A stretch of DNA of 64,000 bases from Onishia niordana (GCF_004798965.1 NZ_SDSD01000001.1:496001-560000), one strand, 5' to 3'. Shown: positions 19,435 to 28,662, numbered from the stretch's first letter. The notes: generated from the sequence alone by a model not told the origin. Made by a program: numbers and translations.

Positions 19435-20217
19435 ATGCCACGCCCTCTACTGATTCTCCTGCTGCTGCTCGTCGCCCTGTTGGCGATGGGGGGACTTTGG
19501 CAATGGCTGGCCATGCACGACATCTTGACCGTGGCACGTTTGCAGGCCATCGCCGCAGGGTCGGTGGCCTGGACGCAGTCGCCGTGGGCGATCCTGCTGG
19601 TCTTGGCGGTCTATGCAGGTGCCTCTCTGATCATGTTTCCGCTCAGTCTGTTGGTCGCGGTGACCGGGCTTTTATTCGGCCCCTGGTGGGGCTTCGGCTA
19701 CGCGCTGGCAGGCACACTGGCCGCCTCTATCCTGACTTACGGCGTGGGACGTCGACTCGGCCGCGAGGCACTCATGCGCTATGGGGGACGGCACCTCAAG
19801 GGGCTGTCACGCTATCTGGCGGGCAGGGGCATTCGTACCATGACGGTGGTCAATCTCCTGCCGCTGGCCCCCTTTACGCTCACCAACATGATGGCCGGTG
19901 CTTTTCACCTGCGCTTTCGTGATTATCTGATTGGCTCGATTATCGGCATCGTGCCAGGACTTGCCGGCGTTACCCTGCTAGGCAGTCAGCTGGGGCAACT
20001 GGTCACCGCCGACAACAAAGGCGAACTCGCCATGGCGCTAGGAGGAATCATCTTGGGGGTGCTGGTGCTTGTCGGTCTCAAGCGCTATGCCGCGCGTCGC
20101 CAACAACGACTGCCAGAGCAGGCTGTCCCAGCGAGCGAACCACCACCCTCGGACGAGCAAGCCTCCTCACAAGCATCCCAGCCCCAAGAAGAAAAAGGCG
20201 ACTCAGCCAAGTCTTGA
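19435..20217 (+). CDS. VTT (TVP38/TMEM64) family membrane protein
   Basis: 260-residue inner-membrane protein of the DedA-related VTT family. Hydrophobic segments flank the conserved NLLPLAPFTLTNMMAGAFHL core and the GLLFGPWWGFGYALAGTLAA segment. The C-terminal 40 residues are hydrophilic and rich in Pro, Gln, Ser and Glu. Start choice is uncertain: ATG 19435 has aagga upstream and begins right before the first membrane helix, while ATG 19393 would add 14 residues. DedA/VTT relatives flip lipids between leaflets, but the substrate here is not known. It ends tail to tail with a glycosyltransferase gene. Confidence 0.85.
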   Translation: MPRPLLILLLLLVALLAMGGLWQWLAMHDILTVARLQAIAAGSVAWTQSPWAILLVLAVYAGASLIMFPLSLLVAVTGLLFGPWWGFGYALAGTLAASILTYGVGRRLGREALMRYGGRHLKGLSRYLAGRGIRTMTVVNLLPLAPFTLTNMMAGAFHLRFRDYLIGSIIGIVPGLAGVTLLGSQLGQLVTADNKGELAMALGGIILGVLVLVGLKRYAARRQQRLPEQAVPASEPPPSDEQASSQASQPQEEKGDSAKS

Positions 20218-20301
20218 GGCGCCGACAACGAGAGGCAGGCTCAGTGGTGACACGGGTGAGCTTGTCTCGCCGCGCGACGTGTACTCATCTGGCGACTGGC
20301 T

Positions 20302-21642
20302 TTACTTGGGCGTTACTTCCTTCGACTCTGGCTCATCATCTTCCTGGCCGCGTCCTATCAGTGGCTGCCATTCGGCATGCTCCCACTCCTCCTGCAGGAT
20401 AGAGCGCAGTATCCGTCCCCGATGGCACAGCATGTACCACTCGGCGCCCATGCGGCTGCGCACCCGATCCCAGGTACCATCGTCGGCATGACTGAAGGGG
20501 CCGCCCACGGCAATCGCGCTTCGATAGACCTCCAGGCAGCGACGAGCGCAGGCGGTTTCATCGAAGGCCTTGGCGGTAGCAAGCGCGCCCTTGACCATCG
20601 GCTCTCGGCAATCGTGACGGGCAAGTTCTACCATGGCATCGGCCATGGCATCTCGGTCATCATCGGGCAAAAGCCTGCCATTGTGACCATCCTTGAGCAC
20701 CTCGCGTACCCCCGGGGCGGTGATGGCCACTACCGGCAAACCGGCAGCCATGGCTTCAACGACCACCATTCCCTGAGTTTCGCTGTGCGAAGCAAAGCCG
20801 AAGACATCCATGGCATGGTAGGCATCAATCAGCGACTGTCCCTGTAGGCGACCACTGAAGTGCAACCGTGAGGCCACACCATATCGCTCGGCGACCTCCT
20901 CCATCGCTTCCCGGGCGTCGCCATCACCGACCACCAGGCAATGGGCCCCGGGCAGTCGCGCCAGCATGCTCGCCACCGCCTCGATGAGGAAAGGCAGGTT
21001 TTTTTCCTTGGCGAGCCTGCCGACATGCCCAACCACATAGGCATCCTGCGGAATGCCTAGCGCGAGACGCAGAGCAGTCCCATCACCCTGTGCAAAGCGC
21101 CGAGTATCAACGCCACTGGGTACTACCCACACATTCGGGTTGGCATCCCGCTCGAAGAGCAGCTCGCGAATACTCTCGCTGGGCGCAATCACGGCTTCGC
21201 AAAGCCGTGTGTACTGAGTGGACAAGGCCACCGCAAAGCGCTGCATACGTGGCGAGTCGCCGGGCACGTAGTGCGTGTAGTGCTCATAGAGGGTGTGATG
21301 GGTGAACACCAGTGGCAGCCCGTAGGTCTCCGCGGCCCGAGCTGCGGTATCACCGAGCAGGAAGGGATGGTGCGAGTGCACGATGTCCGGATCGAAAGCC
21401 TCAATGGCCTCGTAGAGCTGACCGGGAATTGGCACCGGCAGCGAGAAGTCACTGCCATTGAAATGCTGGACAGCAGCGACACGCACCACATCGTCTTCAT
21501 CTTCCGGCTGCCCAGTTAATTTGGGAGCGACCACCAATACCTGGTGCCCCTCATCCTGCAGCCGTGTTTTCAGACGCTGAACAGACTCACTGACCCCGCC
21601 CACAATCGGACAGTAAGTGTTGGTGAACATTAGCACATTCAC
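20302..21642 (-). CDS. GT4 family glycosyltransferase
   Basis: 446-residue GT-B fold glycosyltransferase. The N-terminal acceptor half opens MNVLMFTNTYCPIVGGVSES and includes DIVHSHHPFLLGDTA. The C-terminal nucleotide-sugar half has GHVGRLAKEKNLPFLIEA and the E-x7-E type motif in SHSETQGMVVVEAMAAGLP. Relatives are PimB- and diglucosyl-diacylglycerol synthase-type enzymes that glycosylate lipids. A C-terminal extension of about 70 residues (GAEWYMLCHRGRILRSILQE) lies beyond the usual fold. The start is a GTG with a gggag ribosome site upstream. The acceptor is not known; the VTT gene next door could reflect a shared membrane-lipid role. Confidence 0.88.
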   Translation of the reverse strand: MNVLMFTNTYCPIVGGVSESVQRLKTRLQDEGHQVLVVAPKLTGQPEDEDDVVRVAAVQHFNGSDFSLPVPIPGQLYEAIEAFDPDIVHSHHPFLLGDTAARAAETYGLPLVFTHHTLYEHYTHYVPGDSPRMQRFAVALSTQYTRLCEAVIAPSESIRELLFERDANPNVWVVPSGVDTRRFAQGDGTALRLALGIPQDAYVVGHVGRLAKEKNLPFLIEAVASMLARLPGAHCLVVGDGDAREAMEEVAERYGVASRLHFSGRLQGQSLIDAYHAMDVFGFASHSETQGMVVVEAMAAGLPVVAITAPGVREVLKDGHNGRLLPDDDRDAMADAMVELARHDCREPMVKGALATAKAFDETACARRCLEVYRSAIAVGGPFSHADDGTWDRVRSRMGAEWYMLCHRGRILRSILQEEWEHAEWQPLIGRGQEDDEPESKEVTPK

Positions 21643-21879
21643 GCCATGGACTCCCTTGTCAGCGTTTCCTGGTTACGTCGGACGCCGGTTCCAACAGAGC
21701 ATGCCTACCTTAAGATAGGCGATACTGCCAGGAAACCCAGGCGTCACACGACGGCGAGATCATACACCCCATGCAAGCCCGCTCACACCTATGCACCTTG
21801 CCCCTTCGTCGCGTCAGCGCCCTTCGGCGAGCATCCCGGGATAGACTGCCAGCAGCACGACAACCTGAAAGGAGTGACC

Positions 21880-22956
21880 ATGACACATCGCATCGCGGTT
21901 CTCGCCGGTGACGGCATCGGAACCGAAGTCATGCCCGAGGGCCTGCGTGCCCTCAAGGCGGCGGCCGAGCGCTTCGACATCGAGCTCTCGCTCGAGCCCT
22001 TCGACTTCGCCAGCTGCGACTACTATCTCGAGCATGGCCAAATGCTGCCGGATGATTGGCACGCGATCCTCTCCCAGTTCGATGCCATCTTCTATGGCGC
22101 CATCGGCTGGCCGGACAAGGTGCCCGACCACATTTCCCTGTGGGGCTCACTGCTCAAGTTTCGCCGCGAGTTCGATCAGTACGTCAACCTGCGCCCCTGC
22201 CGCCTGCTACCCGGCATCGAGAGCCCGCTGGCCGGCCGTGAACCGGGTGATATCGACTTCTATGTGGTGCGCGAGAACACCGAAGGCGAGTACTCAAGCG
22301 TGGGCGGCACCATGTTCGAGGGCACCGACCGCGAGGTCGTGATCCAGGAAACGGTAATGACCCGCACCGGCGTCGATCGCGTGCTCAAGTACGCCTTCGA
22401 CCTTGCCGCCACACGTCCCAGGAAAAAACTCACCTCGGCGACCAAGTCCAACGGCATCGCTATCACCATGCCCTGGTGGGATACACGTGTGGCTGCGATG
22501 GCCAAGCACTATCCCGAGGTCGAGGTCGATCAGTTCCACATCGACATCCTGACCGCCAACTTCGTGCTGCACCCTGACTGGTTCGATGTGGTGGTGGCCA
22601 GTAACCTCTTCGGCGACATCCTCTCCGACCTGGGCCCGGCTTGCACTGGCACCATCGGCGTGGCCCCATCGGCCAACATCAACCCGGAAGGTAATTTCCC
22701 GAGCCTCTTCGAACCCGTGCACGGCAGTGCACCGGATATCGCCGGCAAGCAGATCGCCAACCCTATCGGCCAGATCTGGTCCGGCGCCATGATGCTCGAA
22801 CACCTGGGCTACAAGGAAGCTGCCGATGCCATCGTCGCCGCCTTCGAGGCTGTCCTCGCCGAGGGGGATGGCACCGTGCTGACCCCGGACCTCAAGGGTA
22901 CCGGGTCGACACAGACGCTTGGCCAGGCAATTGCCGCGCGGATCGCCGCTAACTGA
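21880..22956 (+). CDS. dmlA: Tartrate/D-malate dehydrogenase (decarboxylating)
   Basis: 358-residue NAD-dependent beta-decarboxylating dehydrogenase of the isopropylmalate/isocitrate dehydrogenase family, closest in pattern to tartrate dehydrogenase/DmlA: IAVLAGDGIGTEVMPEG, SLWGSLLKFRREFDQYVNLR, the RENTEGEYSSVGG loop, and NLFGDILSDLGPACTGTIG. Tartrate and D-malate are the likely substrates. The ATG at 21880 has a strong ribosome site (aaaggag); a longer in-frame frame back to 21646 has no homology. The region upstream has an 18-base near-palindrome (gcctaccttaagataggc, 21703-21720) and gtttcctgg/ccaggaaac arms that could be operators. It stands alone here; no tartrate transporter is adjacent. 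Confidence 0.92.
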   Translation: MTHRIAVLAGDGIGTEVMPEGLRALKAAAERFDIELSLEPFDFASCDYYLEHGQMLPDDWHAILSQFDAIFYGAIGWPDKVPDHISLWGSLLKFRREFDQYVNLRPCRLLPGIESPLAGREPGDIDFYVVRENTEGEYSSVGGTMFEGTDREVVIQETVMTRTGVDRVLKYAFDLAATRPRKKLTSATKSNGIAITMPWWDTRVAAMAKHYPEVEVDQFHIDILTANFVLHPDWFDVVVASNLFGDILSDLGPACTGTIGVAPSANINPEGNFPSLFEPVHGSAPDIAGKQIANPIGQIWSGAMMLEHLGYKEAADAIVAAFEAVLAEGDGTVLTPDLKGTGSTQTLGQAIAARIAAN

Positions 22957-23039
22957 TACACCAAGACACCCGGCGGCCCTGGCGCCACATCATGATTCGC
23001 TTATGATGAAGGTTCTTTACCTACCGTCCAGGAGCCGCC

Positions 23040-23624
23040 ATGCCGCTTCGTGACCTGATTCGTCGGCCATCGCGTCGCCAGTTCGCCATCGCCCTACCCC
23101 TCGTCGCCTCGGGGCTGCTCGCCGGGTGCACCGGCATCCCGGAAGGCACCCAGGCCGTCAACGACTTCAATCTGGACCGCTACCTGGGGCGCTGGTATGA
23201 GATCGCACGTCTCGACCACAGCTTCGAAGAAGGGCTCGACTGCGTTACCGCCGACTACTCCATGCGCGATGACGGCGGGGTAAAGGTGATCAACGCAGGG
23301 GTGAACCTCGAGACTGGCGAGCCAAACGTCGCCGAGGGCAAGGCCTACTTCATCGAAGAGCCGAGCGTGGCCCGCCTCAAGGTCAGCTTCTTTGGCCCCT
23401 TCTATGGGGGGTACAACGTGCTGGAACTCGACCCCGACTACCAGCACGCCTTGGTCGCCGGCCCCAACCGCGACTATCTGTGGATCCTGGCTCGTACCCC
23501 CACGATTCCCCCGGACACTTATCAGGGACTGGTGGAGCGCGCCGCCGAGCTCGACTTTGCCATCGATAGCTTGATCGAGGTCGAGCAGGGAGATGCCTGC
23601 ACCCCCTATCGCCAGGGAGCCTAG
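23040..23624 (+). CDS. blc: Outer-membrane lipocalin lipoprotein (Blc-like)
   Basis: 194-residue bacterial lipocalin. A signal peptide ends in the lipobox LLAGC with the lipid-carrying cysteine at residue 30; the residues after it (TG) do not suggest inner-membrane retention. The lipocalin motif appears as YLGRWYEIARLDHSFEEG, followed by the beta-barrel including FFGPFYGGYNVLELD and YLWILARTPTIP. Blc proteins bind lysophospholipids or fatty acids at the outer membrane. It is a single gene with no clear partner; the next gene, also exported, begins 109 bases later. Confidence 0.93.
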   Translation: MPLRDLIRRPSRRQFAIALPLVASGLLAGCTGIPEGTQAVNDFNLDRYLGRWYEIARLDHSFEEGLDCVTADYSMRDDGGVKVINAGVNLETGEPNVAEGKAYFIEEPSVARLKVSFFGPFYGGYNVLELDPDYQHALVAGPNRDYLWILARTPTIPPDTYQGLVERAAELDFAIDSLIEVEQGDACTPYRQGA

Positions 23625-23733
23625 AGTATCCACGGCTTAGGCAAAATGTATAACATACGAATAACTGAATCCAACATAAGCTGAGTGCGGCGCTACTGGC
23701 GCTTCTAGCCCATATTCAGCAAAGGATTCGCTT

Positions 23734-24762
23734 ATGACGCTCGGAAGACGACAATTCCTCACCGCCTCGGCCGCCCTCGGCGCAGCCATGACCGCCCCAT
23801 CTCTGCTGGCAGGAAGCCTGACTGGCGCTCCGCCCGCACGTTACCCCATCGAGGCCTGGCAATCCCTCGACGAGCGCTTCGACCGCTATATGCTTTTCAA
23901 TTCACCGCTCGAGCGTCACTGGAGCGGCGGATTGTGGCTGGAAGGACCGGCCTGGAATGCGGTGGGGCGCTATGCAGTGTTCAGCGATATCCCGCGGGCC
24001 CGCCAGATGCGCTGGGACGAAGCCACCGGCGAGGTCAGCGTCCTGCGACACGAAGTCGGCCACTCCAACGGCAATGCTTTTGACGCCCAGGGGCGCCTGA
24101 TCGCCTGTGAACACTCCCCGGCTCGCGTGGTGCGCTACGAATGGGATGGCAGCCTTAGCGTGCTGGTCGATCAATTCGACGGCAAGCGGCTTAATGCGCC
24201 CAATGACCTGGTGACACTGAAAGATGGCGGAATCATCTTCACCGACCCAGGATACGGGGCTCATGTCGATTACGAGGGACATCGCCGTGATCTGGAAGTC
24301 GACACTGCCGTCTACTTCTGGGAAGACGGGATGGAGCAACCTAAAGTACTCACCACTGAGCTCTACAAGCCCAACGGCATCGCACTGGCACCGGATGGCC
24401 AGACGCTCTATGTGACCGATACGGCCCCCTCGCACCACCCCGACCAGCCGGCCACCATCAACCGCTTTACCCTCACCGACGGTGGCAAGCGCCTCGACAA
24501 GGCACACCGCCTGGTGTCCAGTGAAAGCGAAGGCTATGACGGCATGACCATCGATATGGACGGCAACCTGTGGGTTGGCACCTCTGGAGGAGAAGGTGTG
24601 GACGGTGTCAGCGTCTTCAGCCCAGACGGCAAACGGATCGGGCGCATACTGCTACCGGAAGTCTGCGCCAATGTCTGCTTTGTCGGCGATGATCGCAATA
24701 GGCTACTGATGACCGCCAGCCAATCGATTTATACGCTGTATACTGGTGCCCGCGGCGCTTGA
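23734..24762 (+). CDS. SMP-30/gluconolactonase family protein with Tat signal
   Basis: 342-residue six-bladed propeller of the SMP-30/gluconolactonase/LRE-like family, expected to be a calcium-dependent lactonase in the periplasm. The N-terminus GRRQFLTASAALGAAMTA is a twin-arginine signal, so it is probably exported folded. Blade motifs seen are LEGPAWNAVGRYAVFSDIP, HSNGNAFDAQGRLIACEHS, RLNAPNDLVTLKDGGIIFTD, KPNGIALAPDGQTLYVTDT and GYDGMTIDMDGNLWVGTSGG. Asn-Asp in APNDL and in KPNG match the metal-site asparagines. The substrate lactone is unknown. A hairpin follows the stop. Confidence 0.9.
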   Translation: MTLGRRQFLTASAALGAAMTAPSLLAGSLTGAPPARYPIEAWQSLDERFDRYMLFNSPLERHWSGGLWLEGPAWNAVGRYAVFSDIPRARQMRWDEATGEVSVLRHEVGHSNGNAFDAQGRLIACEHSPARVVRYEWDGSLSVLVDQFDGKRLNAPNDLVTLKDGGIIFTDPGYGAHVDYEGHRRDLEVDTAVYFWEDGMEQPKVLTTELYKPNGIALAPDGQTLYVTDTAPSHHPDQPATINRFTLTDGGKRLDKAHRLVSSESEGYDGMTIDMDGNLWVGTSGGEGVDGVSVFSPDGKRIGRILLPEVCANVCFVGDDRNRLLMTASQSIYTLYTGARGA

Positions 24763-25091
24763 GCACGTTTTCACCCCTCCGTGACGTATGGGTAGCCACT
24801 ACCGGCTACCCTGCGTTGCTCACTACCCTTCCCGCCGAATGACATACCGCCGCTTTTCACTATCGCACCAGACATTTTCATCAGCTCGACGTCTAGCCTT
24901 GTCGGCAAGGCAACGGATTCGGAAGGTGGGTCCATTGATCGTCTTGCGACGACCGTTCATGACAACAACCAGACAAGCAGGCGTCTCCATGATGGGTTTT
25001 CACGCGGCGCATTTCGTCGACATCTGCCAGCCCTTGCCGGCCACATATACTCACATCATTGACAGCCGTGCTCGCCAACCTGGATATCGGC
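24763..25091. other. Intergenic region between the SMP-30 gene and astE
   Basis: 329 bases without a supported gene. It holds the hairpin at 24790-24811, a second 6 bp hairpin gccttg-tcgg-caaggc at 24896-24911, and presumably the astE promoter. No operator was recognised. Confidence 0.4.
24790..24811 (+). terminator. Hairpin after the SMP-30 gene
   Basis: Perfect 8 bp stem gggtagcc / ggctaccc with a 6-base loop, about 28 bases after the stop. No T run follows, so termination strength is uncertain. Confidence 0.5.
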
Positions 25092-26090
25092 ATGTTGGAT
25101 AACTGGCTCGATCAACTCCTCGATGATGTCGCACCAGAACACGAACATGGCCGGCTGCCCTTCGGCCACTACCGGCTTCACGGCCCCGGCATCCTCGAGC
25201 TTAACCCTAACGAGACGCTACCTGGCGCCCGCGCCTGCGTACTCTCGGCGGCGGTACACGGCAACGAGACGGCGCCGGTGGAGCTCGTCGGCGAGCTACT
25301 CTCCCGGCTCGAGGCCGGGCTGATTCGCCTGGGCGCGCCAGTACTGATCCTGATCGGCAATCCGCCTGCCATGCGTGCGGGCAAGCGCTTCATCACCACC
25401 AACCTGAACCGGCTGTTTGAGCGCGACCTAGACACGGCTGGCGAGGAACCCGACCGGGCCCGCGTGCTCATGGCAGCGGTTGATGATTTCTTCGCCCGTC
25501 ACGCGACGCTGCCGCCCTTGCACTACGACCTTCATACCGCCATTCGCGATAGCCGCTTTCCGCGCTTCGCGGTGGAGCCCTTCACCGAGTCCATGGCCAC
25601 CGAGCCCGCGCAGTGGCAGTGGCTGGCGCGCGCCGGCATCCAGGCGGTGCTCCATCAGCACTGCCATAGCTGGACCTTCTCGCATTACTCGCGCCACTAT
25701 CACGGCGCCCAGGCATTCACCCTGGAGCTCGGTCGCGTCGCGCCCTTCGGCGAGAATGACCTGGCCGCCCTGCGCCCCATGCGCGCCCTGCTCGAAGCGC
25801 TGATCGAGGGGCATGAACCGCCGGGAGCCCCGGCCCAGAGCATGAGCTTCTTTCGCGTCGAGCATGAGCTCATGCGCGCGTCCGAGGACTTTGCTCTCTG
25901 CTTCGACGACGCCACACCGAACTTTTGCGAATTTGCCCCCGGCGAGCGTCTCGCGCGTGATGCCGAGGCCGGCGATTATGTCGTGGGGCAACACCCGCAG
26001 CGGGTGGTCTTCCCCAACGCTCGTGTCGAAATCGGCGCCCGGGCTGCCTTGCTGGTCGTCGAGGTGACGCCTCCCGGCTTAAGCGGCTAG
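25092..26090 (+). CDS. astE: Succinylglutamate desuccinylase
   Basis: 332-residue zinc hydrolase that splits N-succinylglutamate to glutamate and succinate, the last step of arginine succinyltransferase catabolism. Zinc ligands are in AAVHGNETAPVE (His near 56, Glu near 59) and YDLHTAIRDS; the substrate region RFAVEPF is also present. The ATG at 25092 is preferred; an in-frame TTG at 25059 would add 11 residues and neither has a strong ribosome site. The other ast genes are not in this window. The basic amino acid ABC transporter genes follow 283 bases downstream, which fits a role in arginine use. Confidence 0.93.
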   Translation: MLDNWLDQLLDDVAPEHEHGRLPFGHYRLHGPGILELNPNETLPGARACVLSAAVHGNETAPVELVGELLSRLEAGLIRLGAPVLILIGNPPAMRAGKRFITTNLNRLFERDLDTAGEEPDRARVLMAAVDDFFARHATLPPLHYDLHTAIRDSRFPRFAVEPFTESMATEPAQWQWLARAGIQAVLHQHCHSWTFSHYSRHYHGAQAFTLELGRVAPFGENDLAALRPMRALLEALIEGHEPPGAPAQSMSFFRVEHELMRASEDFALCFDDATPNFCEFAPGERLARDAEAGDYVVGQHPQRVVFPNARVEIGARAALLVVEVTPPGLSG

Positions 26091-26203
26091 ACGCTTCATG
26101 ATGTCGCGCTATGCGTGACAATACTCACGCGCGACAAAACAATCGTATGAAACAGGTTTAATAGAATTACATCCATTACAACAACAAGTTAGAGGAAACC
26201 CCC

Positions 26204-26284
26204 ATGTCTCCCCACTCTTACACCCTAGACAAAAGTCGTAGCAAAAGGCCTTATATCTCTTCTGCCAGCCCGTTCCCAGGCTGA
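26204..26284 (+). CDS. Possible 26-residue leader peptide before the ABC operon
   Basis: Short frame with a ribosome site (agagga) 8 bases upstream of its ATG, ending 89 bases before the transporter ATPase gene. It contains DKSRSKRP, a cluster of Lys and Arg codons (AAA AGT CGT AGC AAA AGG), which would fit a leader sensing basic amino acids. A 5 bp stem (cagcc/ggctg) surrounds its end, but no classic attenuator terminator is evident. Chance cannot be excluded. Confidence 0.2.
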   Translation: MSPHSYTLDKSRSKRPYISSASPFPG

Positions 26285-26373
26285 TAGAATCGCCCCCTTT
26301 TCGCGCCAGCCACGCTGACTTCCTGCCCTGCCGCCATCCCGGCACGAGGCCCCCTGCACTGGAGCTTGAATCC

Positions 26374-27144
26374 ATGGCCGCTACGCCTATTCCCCTGGAA
26401 GTACGCAACATCAAGAAACGCTTCGGTGACACCGAAGTGCTGAAAGGCCTGTCGCTCAAGGCCGAGAAAGGTGACGTCATCACCCTGATCGGTGCGTCTG
26501 GTTCAGGCAAGAGCACCTTCCTGCGCTGCATGAACCTGCTTGAGCAACCCAACGAAGGTGATTTGATCGTCCACGGCGAGGACATCCGCTTCAAGATGAC
26601 CAAGCACGGTCGCGAGCCGGCGGATTGGAAACAAGTCGTCGACATGCGTGCCAAGCTGTCGATGGTCTTTCAGAGCTTCAACCTCTGGGCGCACATGACG
26701 CTGCTCGAGAACATCATCGAGGCGCCGATCCATGTGCTTGGCAAATCCCGCAAGGATGCCGTCGCCCATGCTCGTGAACTCCTCGAACGCGTCGGGCTCG
26801 CCGATCGCGCCGACTATTATCCGGCCCAGATGTCCGGTGGCCAGCAGCAGCGCGGCGCCATTGCCCGGGCGCTGGCCATGGACCCAGAGGTGATGCTGTT
26901 CGACGAGCCGACCTCGGCGCTTGACCCGGAGCTGGTCGGTGACGTGCTCAAGGTCATGCGCGACCTCGCCAAGGAAGGCCGCACCATGATCGTGGTCACC
27001 CACGAGATGGCTTTCGCCCGTGATGTCTCCACCGAGGTGATCTACCTGCACCAGGGGCAGGTCGAAGAAGCCGGGCCGCCGGATGAAGTGCTCGGCAATC
27101 CCAAGTCCGAGCGCCTCAAGCAGTTCCTGGCGCCCAAGCACTGA
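26374..27144 (+). CDS. Amino acid ABC transporter ATPase (HisP/AotP type)
   Basis: 256-residue ATPase of a polar amino acid importer, closest in pattern to HisP, AotP and OccP. Walker A is GASGSGKST (near residue 40), the signature MSGGQQQRGAIARAL (near 152), Walker B VMLFDEPTSALDPEL (near 173) and the switch histidine in VVTHEMAFARDV (near 209). It is the first gene of a four-gene set: ATPase, two permeases and binding protein. Position after astE points to arginine, ornithine or related basic amino acids, though this is inferred from context. Confidence 0.95.
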   Translation: MAATPIPLEVRNIKKRFGDTEVLKGLSLKAEKGDVITLIGASGSGKSTFLRCMNLLEQPNEGDLIVHGEDIRFKMTKHGREPADWKQVVDMRAKLSMVFQSFNLWAHMTLLENIIEAPIHVLGKSRKDAVAHARELLERVGLADRADYYPAQMSGGQQQRGAIARALAMDPEVMLFDEPTSALDPELVGDVLKVMRDLAKEGRTMIVVTHEMAFARDVSTEVIYLHQGQVEEAGPPDEVLGNPKSERLKQFLAPKH

Positions 27145-27172
27145 TGCGCCGCCTCGGAACAAGGAGACTCAC

Positions 27173-27877
27173 ATGATCGACCTGCATGGCTACGGCCCGC
27201 GCCTGTTCGAGGGCGCCATGATCACCATCCAGCTGGGGCTATTGTCACTGATCCTCTCGCTGGTACTGGGGTTGCTAACCGCCAGCGCCAAGATGTCGCG
27301 CAGCTGGGCGCTACACCGCATCGGCACCCTCTACACCACCATCATCCGAGGCGTGCCGGACCTGGTGTTGATGATGCTGCTGTTCTTCGGCGGGCAGATT
27401 GGTATCAACCAGGTCACCGACTGGCTCTACTACCAGTTCGATATCGATATCTTCATCAACGTCAACGAGTTCGTGGCAGGGGTGCTGACCATCGGCCTGA
27501 TCTTTGGCGCCTACATGGGTGAGACCTTCCGCGGTGCCTTCATGGCGGTAGACAACGGCCAGATCGAGGCCGGCCGCGCCTACGGCATGAGCAACTGGCT
27601 GGTGTTTCGGCGCATCCGTTTCCCGCAGATGATGCGCCATGCGCTGCCAGGCCTGTCGAACAACTGGATGGTACTGCTCAAGACCACCGCCCTGGTATCG
27701 GTGATCGGCCTATCCGACATGGTGCGTGTGGCCGCTGAGGCCTCCAAGGCGACCCGCGAGCCCTTCACCTTCATGCTGATCGTTGCCGGCATCTATCTGC
27801 TGATTGCCTGCGTCTCCGAATGGGGCTTCGCACGGCTACAGAAACGCTATGACGTCGGCTTTGGGGAGACCAACTGA
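27173..27877 (+). CDS. Amino acid ABC transporter permease 1 (HisQ type)
   Basis: 234-residue inner-membrane permease of the HisQ/AotQ kind, with five or so membrane segments and the coupling-helix EAA motif EAGRAYGMSNWLVFRRIRFP. The ATG at 27173 follows an ideal aaggag site; a longer in-frame frame from 27083 overlaps the ATPase gene and is rejected. Its stop overlaps the start of the next permease (TGATG), so the two are translationally coupled and form the heterodimeric channel. Confidence 0.95.
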   Translation: MIDLHGYGPRLFEGAMITIQLGLLSLILSLVLGLLTASAKMSRSWALHRIGTLYTTIIRGVPDLVLMMLLFFGGQIGINQVTDWLYYQFDIDIFINVNEFVAGVLTIGLIFGAYMGETFRGAFMAVDNGQIEAGRAYGMSNWLVFRRIRFPQMMRHALPGLSNNWMVLLKTTALVSVIGLSDMVRVAAEASKATREPFTFMLIVAGIYLLIACVSEWGFARLQKRYDVGFGETN

Positions 27878-28608
27878 TGGAATCACTCACGACCTGGATT
27901 GAGGGGCTGCTGGCCAACAACGACATCTTCACCCTGCAGACCCTCTCCTATTACGGGGAAGGCCTGACCACCACCGTCCAGCTGGTGTTCCTGTCGCTGA
28001 TCATCGGCCTGATACTGGCGGTCCCGCTGGCCATTGGCCGAGGTTCGAAACATCAGTGGATCAAGATGCCTATCTTCTTCTACTGCTACGTGTTCCGCGG
28101 TACGCCACTGCTGGTGCAGCTGTACCTGATCTACTACGGCGTCGTGTTCATCGAAGGCATTCAGGACACCTGGCTATGGGTGATCCTCGAGAAGCCCTTC
28201 GTACCGGCGCTTATCGCCTTCACGCTGAACACCGCCGCCTACACCACCGAGATCTTCCGGGGCGCCATCAAGTCCACTGCCCGCGGCGAGATCGAAGCAG
28301 CCCGCGCCTACGGCATGTCCTGGTGGCTAATGATGCGACGCATCGTGCTGCCCAGCGCTTTCCGCCGCGCCCTGCCCGCTTACGGCAACGAGGTGATCTT
28401 CATGCTGCACGCCAGCGCGATCGCCAGCGTGGTGACGATCATGGATCTGACCGGGGCGGCCCGCTTCGTCTATGCGCGCTTCTACGCGCCCTTCGATGCC
28501 TTCCTGTTCGTGGCGGCAATCTACCTGTGCCTCACCTTCAGTATTCTCTACCTGTTCCGTTATCTCGAGAAGCGTCTTCTGGCGCATCTCAAACCGTCGG
28601 GGCAATAA
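27877..28608 (+). CDS. Amino acid ABC transporter permease 2 (HisM type)
   Basis: 243-residue partner permease of the HisM/AotM kind. The EAA motif is EAARAYGMSWWLMMRRIVLP and the family stretch YCYVFRGTPLLVQLYLIYYG is intact. Its ATG shares a base with the stop of permease 1. A strong hairpin separates it from the binding-protein gene, which could lower or raise relative expression of the binding protein. Confidence 0.95.
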   Translation: MESLTTWIEGLLANNDIFTLQTLSYYGEGLTTTVQLVFLSLIIGLILAVPLAIGRGSKHQWIKMPIFFYCYVFRGTPLLVQLYLIYYGVVFIEGIQDTWLWVILEKPFVPALIAFTLNTAAYTTEIFRGAIKSTARGEIEAARAYGMSWWLMMRRIVLPSAFRRALPAYGNEVIFMLHASAIASVVTIMDLTGAARFVYARFYAPFDAFLFVAAIYLCLTFSILYLFRYLEKRLLAHLKPSGQ

Positions 28609-28631
28609 TGGCTTAGCGTCAAACAAGCGTT

Positions 28632-28662
28632 GGAAAGCAGGGCAATATTGCTCCTGCTTTCC
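28632..28662 (+). promoter_or_regulatory. Intercistronic hairpin between permease and binding-protein genes
   Basis: Arms ggaaagcagg (28632-28641) and cctgctttcc (28653-28662) pair perfectly, and the loop itself contains the palindrome gcaatattgc. There is no T run. Such hairpins in importer operons often stabilise or separate transcript parts. Confidence 0.55.

Noticed and set aside
21646..21879. N-terminal extension of the tartrate/D-malate dehydrogenase frame
   Set aside because: No homology in the extra 78 residues, and the ATG at 21880 has a strong ribosome site and matches family starts.
27083..27172. N-terminal extension of the first ABC permease
   Set aside because: It overlaps the ATPase gene; ATG 27173 behind aaggag fits the HisQ family start.
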